Below are positions 7,333-11,859 of a stretch of 11,859 nt of DNA, piece by piece. The notes under the pieces are model-generated. The model was not told where the DNA came from. It ran no database searches and was given only the letters and a program-made list of their open reading frames with translations. The position numbers and the translations under genes were made by a program. Numbering within the stretch: the first letter of the stretch is position 1; every line of letters starts with the position of its first letter. The stretch comes from Promethearchaeota archaeon (lineage in GTDB: Archaea > Asgardarchaeota > Lokiarchaeia > Sigynarchaeales > SOKP01), in the NCBI GenBank assembly GCA_019894655.1, contig JAGXNZ010000314.1, forward strand, positions 1 through 11,859, in the 5' to 3' direction.

Positions 7333-7749
7333 TTACTTGATTTTGATTGCCGTCTTGCACATGTTTAAGATTTCTGTAATAGAGCTTCTTTGTTGAATGT
7401 GTTCATATACTTTCTTATAGAGAATATACATTTTCGTACACTTGTCAATAATACTGTTTTTCTTATCAACATAAATGATGATAAGAATATTGTCTAAATC
7501 TAAACTGTAAAAATGAATATATACACCAAAATCATCAATTGAAATTATAAGATTGCCCTGCTTTGCGTTAAAAATTTTTTCTAAATATATTTTCATTATT
7601 TTTTGAGTAAGAGAAAGTGCGATTCCTCTATGAAAAATAATATCTAACCTTTTACCAGACTTAGCAACCTGAATAACTTCTACACCTAGCATTTCCGTAC
7701 TACCCGTAGAGATTTCTGGTTCGCTATATGACTCTGTTTGAATATACAT
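7333..7749 (-). CDS. Single longin/roadblock-like domain protein, paralogue of the 6396 gene product
   Basis: A 138-residue protein. A polar, Ser/Thr/Glu-rich N-terminus (residues 1-20) is followed by one alpha/beta domain: GVEVIQVA, helix GIALSLTQKIMKI, strands KIFNAKQG, VYIHFY and ILIIIYVD, then helix and C-terminal tail. It matches unit 1 of the 6396 protein along its whole fold, including shared KQG, VY-H and IIY-D-K motifs. It carries two Cys and no catalytic motif. The gene converges on its paralogue, and its promoter region is shared with the GTPase operon that points the other way. A TTTAAATA box 28 bp before the ATG and no Shine-Dalgarno site suggest a leaderless message. Single- and double-domain forms might pair with each other or compete for a GTPase, but this is inference. 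Confidence 0.8.
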   Translation of the reverse strand: MYIQTESYSEPEISTGSTEMLGVEVIQVAKSGKRLDIIFHRGIALSLTQKIMKIYLEKIFNAKQGNLIISIDDFGVYIHFYSLDLDNILIIIYVDKKNSIIDKCTKMYILYKKVYEHIQQRSSITEILNMCKTAIKIK

Positions 7750-7769
7750 TTTTTACCCTATTATATAGA

Positions 7770-7777
7770 TATTTAAA
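7770..7777 (-). promoter_or_regulatory. TATA box of the single-domain longin-like gene
   Basis: Reads TTTAAATA on the minus strand, with its first base 28 nt before the A of the ATG at 7749. This matches the archaeal TATA-to-start distance, so the message would begin at or next to the start codon. The absence of a Shine-Dalgarno site agrees. Confidence 0.55.
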
Positions 7778-7835
7778 CAAAAAAAATAATTATTTATACA
7801 CTAATATAGATATAATTGGTACAGAAATCTTTATA

Positions 7836-7843
7836 TTTAAATA
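7836..7843 (+). promoter_or_regulatory. Orphan TATA box candidate
   Basis: TTTAAATA inside a symmetric TATTTAAATA. Its first base lies 27 nt before an ATG at 7863 that opens a 14-codon frame whose ends form an inverted repeat. No annotated gene uses this box at normal spacing on the plus strand. Because the core is palindromic it could also be read on the minus strand. Confidence 0.3.
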
Positions 7844-7862
7844 TTTGGGTTGCAAAATTTTT

Positions 7863-7907
7863 ATGCTGGAAAAATACTCAAAAAGATTACAACTATTTCA
7901 GCATTAA
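7863..7907 (+). other. Hairpin-bearing micro-ORF or small RNA candidate
   Basis: ATGCTGGAA (7863-7871) pairs with TTTCAGCAT (7896-7904), nine pairs including one G-U, around a 24-nt loop. The same bases read as a 14-codon frame (MLEKYSKRLQLFQH) from ATG to TAA, starting where the TATA box at 7836 would place the transcript start. It could be a leaderless micro-peptide, the 5' hairpin of a non-coding RNA, or chance. No homologue is recognised. Confidence 0.2.
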
Positions 7908-8128
7908 ACTATGACTTTTTGAATATTAATTTTTTGCTCAATAAAGATTAAGGACTTCTTACTTATATCTCATTATGATTGCATTATACTTTTTACTAAA
8001 GTTTATATTCAAATACACTATTCCTAATGTACAAATGAAAATTTGACACAAACATAATGTGAATTGAAATTAAAATTATGTATTGATGGTTAAATTAGTA
8101 ATTTTAATTAGGGTTAGTGTGGTTGTCC

Positions 8129-8137
8129 AAATATAAA
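8129..8137 (+). promoter_or_regulatory. Possible TATA box of the GTPase operon
   Basis: AAATATAAA about 36-44 nt before the chosen ATG at 8173. Transcription would begin near 8156, leaving a leader of about 17 nt. That would place the GGAGG at the very 5' end of the RNA, so either a further upstream promoter exists or the GGAGG is not used. Confidence 0.3.
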
Positions 8138-8153
8138 AATTGGGAGTAAGCAA

Positions 8154-8158
8154 GGAGG
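8154..8158 (+). promoter_or_regulatory. Shine-Dalgarno-like GGAGG before the Rag-like GTPase
   Basis: GGAGG is 14 nt before the ATG at 8173, longer than usual, and only 2 nt before an in-frame GTG at 8161. It lies inside the alternative longer frame that begins with TTG at 8140, which argues against the TTG start. It is the clearest ribosome-binding-like site in the window. Confidence 0.4.
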
Positions 8159-8172
8159 AAGTGAAAATAATC

Positions 8173-9099
8173 ATGTCAAATAAGATTTCAATCGTAGGTA
8201 GGGCAGGAGTTGGGAAAACAAGCATAATTAAATTAATATTTGAAGGATATGATCCTAAAGATTTAATGATGAAGCCACTTGAACCCACTCGAGGCATTAA
8301 CCCTAAGGGATATTACTGGATGGACTTAGAACTAGGTGTATTCGACACTTCTGGGCAAGAATTACCTTACTTGCTAGAAGATGAGCAGGAACAGTTGATC
8401 GCATTTGAAAATGCAAATATAGTTATTTACATTTTTGATTATCCTAGATGGACCTCAAATTCTCAAGAGATTATTAATGAAATCCACACGATATATAATT
8501 CATTAAAGGATATCAGTGGAAAGATCAAACTAGCATTAATATTTCATAAAGTTGATCTAATTAATCAAAAAATTAAGGGAAATTATTTTCTAATGAGGAA
8601 TGGTATTAAAAATCGCATAAATTTACCAGAAAATATCCCAATTTATTTCACTAGTTTATATCCTGAATCAGTCCATTCAACATTTAATGCGTTTTCAAAT
8701 ATTCTAAGCAATTTTTCTATTGAATCGCGGAAGTTAAGAGATATTTTAAATCATAATATTTCCACTTTCCCAAGAACAATAAGTTTTATCACAAAAAAAG
8801 ATAATAGTGTTTTAGTCCAGTCGATTGGGAGTGAATTTAATACTAGCAATATACGTAATCTTTATGTTTTAACTGCACACTATAGAAATTTAACCTCAAG
8901 CGTAGACATTTTCGATGGAAAAATCCATTATGTTGACTCTGGACCACAGGTTTTAAGTTTTGTAATCGAAAATTTACAAGAGTATAATCCAAATCTTAAT
9001 GCTCTAATGGTATTCTCCGAAGATCATGACAGTGAAGAACTTTCTGAGTTGACGACTAAAATAAAAGTAGATATTAAAAATATTTATGTTCAACACTAA
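8173..9099 (+). CDS. Rag/Gtr1-like GTPase with C-terminal roadblock-like domain
   Basis: A 308-residue GTPase. P-loop GRAGVGKT at 9-16, switch I Thr39 in EPTRGI, G3 DTSGQE at 58-63, G4 HKVDL at 125-129 and G5 FTSLYPES at 159-166. HKxD in place of NKxD, IYIFD before it and TS followed by a tryptophan- or tyrosine-type segment are hallmarks of the eukaryotic RagA/Gtr1 family. Residues about 200-308 form a second alpha/beta unit where Rag proteins carry the roadblock domain used to dimerise. In eukaryotes these GTPases form heterodimers held on lysosomes by the roadblock complex Ragulator and report nutrient state; the archaeal role is unknown. With only one such gene here, homodimerisation is likely. 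The ATG at 8173 is chosen because the fold begins at once; TTG 8140 and GTG 8161 are alternatives. It is the first gene of a probable three-GTPase operon. Confidence 0.85.
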   Translation: MSNKISIVGRAGVGKTSIIKLIFEGYDPKDLMMKPLEPTRGINPKGYYWMDLELGVFDTSGQELPYLLEDEQEQLIAFENANIVIYIFDYPRWTSNSQEIINEIHTIYNSLKDISGKIKLALIFHKVDLINQKIKGNYFLMRNGIKNRINLPENIPIYFTSLYPESVHSTFNAFSNILSNFSIESRKLRDILNHNISTFPRTISFITKKDNSVLVQSIGSEFNTSNIRNLYVLTAHYRNLTSSVDIFDGKIHYVDSGPQVLSFVIENLQEYNPNLNALMVFSEDHDSEELSELTTKIKVDIKNIYVQH

Positions 9100-9141
9100 A
9101 AAAATCGGATTATAAAATAAGAAGGAAGAGTAGAATTTACG

Positions 9142-10185
9142 ATGTTGAGGAAAGTATATATTCTAAACATGGATAAAGTAGTATACAAAAGAGATTTTGG
9201 AAAAGGTCTTAGTGAACAAGAATTTAATACTATTGTTCCTGATATAATCAGGGAAGCTTTTTCAAAAAGGGGAAAAGAAATTGGAGTGTATGATTATTTC
9301 AAATACAAAATCTCGTACATTATAGATAAAAGCACGAATTATACCTTTATGTTTATATCAGGATTAAGTGATGATTTCGAGAGACTTCAAACAGAACTAA
9401 TTCGTTTTAAAAATGAATTTATAAGCATGTTTGGAGAAGTTATGAATGAAGAGTTAGATAACTCAATACTTGAGATCATCAATCCAGTAATCGATAATAT
9501 ACATAGAAATTTAAAACCTAAAATTTCTCTAGTTGGATTTTCAGGAGTTGGAAAAACTACCATTACAAAATTAATTAGGGCTGAAGAAATTCCTCTTGAA
9601 CACATTCCAACTATTACTGGTGATGTTGCTACTATAAAAATAGGAAAGCTTTCTTTTTACTTGTGGGATTTTGCTGGTCAGGATCAATTTAGTTTTCTTT
9701 GGAACAAATTTATAAAGGGTAGCGATGCGGTACTATTGATAACTGATTCTACGCTCAAAAATATAGAGAAAACCAAATACTTTCTAGAGTTGATAAAAGA
9801 AGAAGCCCCTTATGCTCATTCAGCAGTTATAGGAAATAAGCAAGATTTGCCGGAAGCAGTGAGTGTAGAAAGAATAGAGCAAATGTTGGGCGTGAAGACA
9901 TACTCCATGATAGCAATTGAAACAGGAAATCGAAAAAAAATGATTCAAATTATTGCAGATATCTTAGATATAAGCGCGGATATATCACCACTACTAAAAC
10001 CTCTCATTGAACGAGATAATTTAATGAATCAAGCTCAAATTGCTTTAGAAAGCGGAGATTTCTTAGGGGCGGCTCACTTTTTTGAAGAAATAGCTGAAAA
10101 ATGTCTTGAAATTGGTGATTATTCACTTAGTATAGATTTTTATAATAAATGTGAAAAGCTAAAGGAAATTTCAATCCAACAATGA
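9142..10185 (+). CDS. Longin-Arf-like GTPase-helical repeat fusion protein
   Basis: A 347-residue three-part protein. Residues 1-115 look like a longin domain: strands RKVYILNMDKVVYKRDF, an acidic helical segment, then YKISYIID and YTFMFISG and a long helix. Residues 128-280 are an Arf-family GTPase: P-loop GFSGVGKT at 132-139, switch I IPTIT with Thr157, WDFAGQDQF with Asp176 and Gln180, NKQDL at 232-236 followed by PEAV as in Arf, and G5 MIAIETG at 256-262. Residues about 290-347 are two or more helices with a TPR/SNAP-like pattern (ALESGDF-AA-FFEEIAEKC-EIGDY). There is no Gly2 for myristoylation; the longin domain sits where Arf has its amphipathic helix. The start lies 42 nt after the Rag-like gene, with GAAGGA upstream. 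Family boundaries were judged by eye. Confidence 0.85.
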   Translation: MLRKVYILNMDKVVYKRDFGKGLSEQEFNTIVPDIIREAFSKRGKEIGVYDYFKYKISYIIDKSTNYTFMFISGLSDDFERLQTELIRFKNEFISMFGEVMNEELDNSILEIINPVIDNIHRNLKPKISLVGFSGVGKTTITKLIRAEEIPLEHIPTITGDVATIKIGKLSFYLWDFAGQDQFSFLWNKFIKGSDAVLLITDSTLKNIEKTKYFLELIKEEAPYAHSAVIGNKQDLPEAVSVERIEQMLGVKTYSMIAIETGNRKKMIQIIADILDISADISPLLKPLIERDNLMNQAQIALESGDFLGAAHFFEEIAEKCLEIGDYSLSIDFYNKCEKLKEISIQQ

Positions 10186-10208
10186 AAGAAATAGTCGTAT
10201 AATTAATT

Positions 10209-10736
10209 ATGGTTAAACAGATTTTATTTAAAATACTTACAGTAGGGGATGGAAGCGTGGGTAAAACAACACTTCTGGAGAGATATGTTGAGGGGTTGTT
10301 TAAAGGAGACCAAAAAATGACTATTGGAGTAAATTTTTATCTCAAACGTATTCAAATAGAAGATTTTGATATTGCCCTTCAACTGTGGGATTTTGGCGGT
10401 CAAGAACGATTTCGATTTCTTCTCAAGAAATATGTGAAAGTTGCGGCGGGAGCACTATTGCTCTATGATTTAACAAATCCAGTAACAATAGAACGCGCCA
10501 ATGAATGGATAGAATTGGTTCGAATGCATAATTCTAACCTACCAGTAATCCTTGTTGGGACTAAATATGATCTTGTTGATCCAGAAAACATTAATGATGA
10601 TGAATCAAATATAGCATTAGCAAATTTCGATTTAATTGCCAATATTAAAACTTCCTCTAAAACGGGAAAGAATGTAGAAGATGTATTCAATTTGCTAATC
10701 AATAATCTTCTTACAAAAACAACAATCATAAATTAA
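10209..10736 (+). CDS. Rab/Ras-like small GTPase
   Basis: A 175-residue single-domain GTPase. P-loop GDGSVGKT at 13-20, switch I MTIGVNF with Thr38, switch II WDFGGQERF at 60-68 with catalytic Gln65, G4 GTKYDL at 117-122 and G5 KTSSKTG at 147-153. WDxxGQERF and the MTIGV segment recall Rab proteins. The G4 has Thr in place of the usual Asn, as in Rho proteins (TKxD), which still binds guanine. The protein ends in TIIN with no Cys, so it has no prenylation site and must reach membranes, if it does, through partners. It begins 23 nt after the fusion gene with no Shine-Dalgarno site and is the third and last gene of the probable operon. Confidence 0.9.
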   Translation: MVKQILFKILTVGDGSVGKTTLLERYVEGLFKGDQKMTIGVNFYLKRIQIEDFDIALQLWDFGGQERFRFLLKKYVKVAAGALLLYDLTNPVTIERANEWIELVRMHNSNLPVILVGTKYDLVDPENINDDESNIALANFDLIANIKTSSKTGKNVEDVFNLLINNLLTKTTIIN

Positions 10737-10786
10737 TTATTTCACTATTTTAGATTATTTGATTTAAGCAGTTATAACCCTGATCG

Positions 10787-10816
10787 ATAAAAGAATAAAA
10801 CTTTCACTTTTCTTTT
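10787..10816. terminator. Convergent terminator region between the GTPase operon and the methyltransferase gene
   Basis: The 78 bp spacer between two convergent stop codons ends in an A-rich run (10787-10800, T-rich on the minus strand, just past the methyltransferase stop) followed by CTTTCACTTTTCTTTT (10801-10816, T-rich on the plus strand, past the GTPase stop). Each would suit archaeal T-tract termination in its own direction. Confidence 0.35.
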
Positions 10817-11813
10817 AATTCAAAATACCTTTCTCCAAGGGCTTTTTAGTAAACAAGACATTTTTCTTAATGTTACAATTGATATCGAGTCTCTCCCAAT
10901 AAACTTTATCATCGTATGCTACAGAATCCATCCAATGCATGTACCCTGTATATTTATGTTTACTTAAAAGTAAATCAGTAATATATTTTGACTTACTAGG
11001 TGTCATTTCTATAATAAAATCAAAGGAAACTTCTCCCTTTAACCATGTATCCATCCCCTTTAACACATGTTCTTCGTGTCCTTCTGTATCTATCTTTATT
11101 AATTTAATTTTGTCTAAAGGTTCATTTATTAATGTATCTAATCTTCTTTGTTTTACTTTGCTTTCTTGAATCAAACCGGGTATTTTAGACAATACAGTAG
11201 CCATTTTATTTTCAGCACCCCCTAACATATTAAAAAATTTTACTTCAAAAAATGATATCTCTGTGTCTTCGTCTCCAGCGGCTACATCATAGATTATAAC
11301 ATTATTCAAATTATTAATTTGAATATTTTTTTTTAAAAGGGGTATATTCTTTGGTAAAGGTTCAATACAATAAACCTTACCAGTAGGACCAACAAGTTTT
11401 CCTGCAAGTATACCAAACACTCCTTCATTTGCTCCAACATCTATAAATATATCACCTTCTTTCAATATTTTTTTTAAATATACAGTAACAGAGGGCTCAT
11501 AATTATTATTCAAGTAAAAACATTTGCAAAGCGTACTCTTAACTACATCTCCGCAATATTTAATGTCGTCACTCGTTGTTACATTTATTTCATATTTTGA
11601 ACCTAAAGATAATTTTACCATTTTAACCATAAATATCAGAGTATTTTTGATATAAGCGATATCTGATAATTTTGCTTTACGGTTATAGTAAAAGAAATTA
11701 TAATTTATATTAGCAAAAACAAGGATAGAAACAAAACTAATAATAATTGAAGCAGAAGCAAGAAGTAGAATAAATATAATCAATGAAACTAATAAAAAAG
11801 ATAGAATATCCAT
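10815..11813 (-). CDS. Membrane-anchored FkbM-family methyltransferase
   Basis: A 332-residue protein. Residues about 3-38 are almost wholly hydrophobic and form one or two membrane segments. The catalytic domain starts near 95. The SAM-binding motif I is IDVGANEGVFG (Asp125-Gly131 core), motif II is CIEPLPKN, then a DVAAGDED segment and the FkbM signature IKIDTEGHEEHVLKG (Asp242). FkbM enzymes methylate oxygen atoms of sugars or polyketides; a membrane-bound copy would most likely act on cell-surface glycans or lipid-linked sugars, but the substrate cannot be read from the sequence. It faces the GTPase operon and is probably a separate transcription unit. A TATATTTT-type box (minus strand, 11848-11855) would give a leader of about 15 nt. 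No link to the GTPases is apparent. Confidence 0.88.
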   Translation of the reverse strand: MDILSFLLVSLIIFILLLASASIIISFVSILVFANINYNFFYYNRKAKLSDIAYIKNTLIFMVKMVKLSLGSKYEINVTTSDDIKYCGDVVKSTLCKCFYLNNNYEPSVTVYLKKILKEGDIFIDVGANEGVFGILAGKLVGPTGKVYCIEPLPKNIPLLKKNIQINNLNNVIIYDVAAGDEDTEISFFEVKFFNMLGGAENKMATVLSKIPGLIQESKVKQRRLDTLINEPLDKIKLIKIDTEGHEEHVLKGMDTWLKGEVSFDFIIEMTPSKSKYITDLLLSKHKYTGYMHWMDSVAYDDKVYWERLDINCNIKKNVLFTKKPLEKGILN

Positions 11814-11859
11814 TTTTTTTAATTTGTAGCTCGTTCTTTTGGTGTTAAAATATATGATA

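Larger units (their letters stand above)
7750..8172. other. 423 bp divergent intergenic region between a longin-like gene and the GTPase operon
   Basis: Very AT-rich. It holds the minus-strand TATA box at 7770-7777, a symmetric TATTTAAATA with a short hairpin/micro-frame at 7836-7907, and the likely operon promoter and Shine-Dalgarno near 8129-8158. Between about 7910 and 8120 nothing recognisable is seen. Confidence 0.6.

Noticed and set aside
8140..8172. An 11-codon N-terminal extension of the Rag-like GTPase from TTG
   Set aside because: It contains the GGAGG site, and the GTPase fold starts right after the ATG at 8173; the TTG has no signal of its own.
1..11859. CRISPR array, tRNA/rRNA genes, transposons, integrases or a defence system
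   Set aside because: No regularly spaced direct repeats, no cloverleaf or rRNA-like stretch, and no transposase, integrase, nuclease or toxin-antitoxin motif was found in any frame.

Overview
The window most likely comes from an Asgard archaeon, probably Lokiarchaeia-like; this is inferred from gene content, not from a marker gene. The evidence is a very AT-rich sequence (about 30% G+C by eye), TTTAAATA-type archaeal TATA boxes, multi-PAS histidine kinases of the kind common in archaea, and a compact run of eukaryote-like GTPases and longin/roadblock-like proteins. No rRNA, tRNA, CRISPR array, transposase or integrase was seen.

Bases 1-6025 are a two-component signalling block. A REC-PAS-PAS-histidine kinase gene opens the window, but its front is damaged: a PAS fragment is joined directly to a receiver that lacks its first strand, and two one-base losses then break the frame before the kinase part (393-1943). 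A stand-alone Rcp1-like response regulator follows (2063-2521), then a 751-residue REC-PAS-PAS-PAS-kinase (2624-4879). A third kinase (4886-6025, minus strand) runs into the second with only 6 bp between stop codons, and its receiver has Asn in place of the phosphoacceptor Asp.

Bases 6396-7749 hold two convergent genes for related longin/roadblock-like proteins, one with two domains and one with a single domain. They are clear paralogues. Both flanking intergenic regions carry TTTAAATA boxes, and the single-domain gene looks leaderless.

Bases 8173-10736 are a probable operon of three GTPases from three different families: a Rag/Gtr1-like GTPase with the HKxD signature and a C-terminal roadblock-like domain, a longin-Arf-like GTPase-helical repeat fusion, and a Rab/Ras-like GTPase. 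Together with the two longin-like proteins this resembles a minimal, prokaryotic version of the GTPase plus longin/roadblock modules that eukaryotes use on endomembranes (Rag-Ragulator, SRX-SRbeta). This is the most interesting part of the window. That its products work together is inferred from gene order and fold families only.

The window ends with a convergent gene for a membrane-anchored FkbM-family methyltransferase (10815-11813, minus), probably a surface glycan or lipid modification gene unrelated to the GTPase operon.
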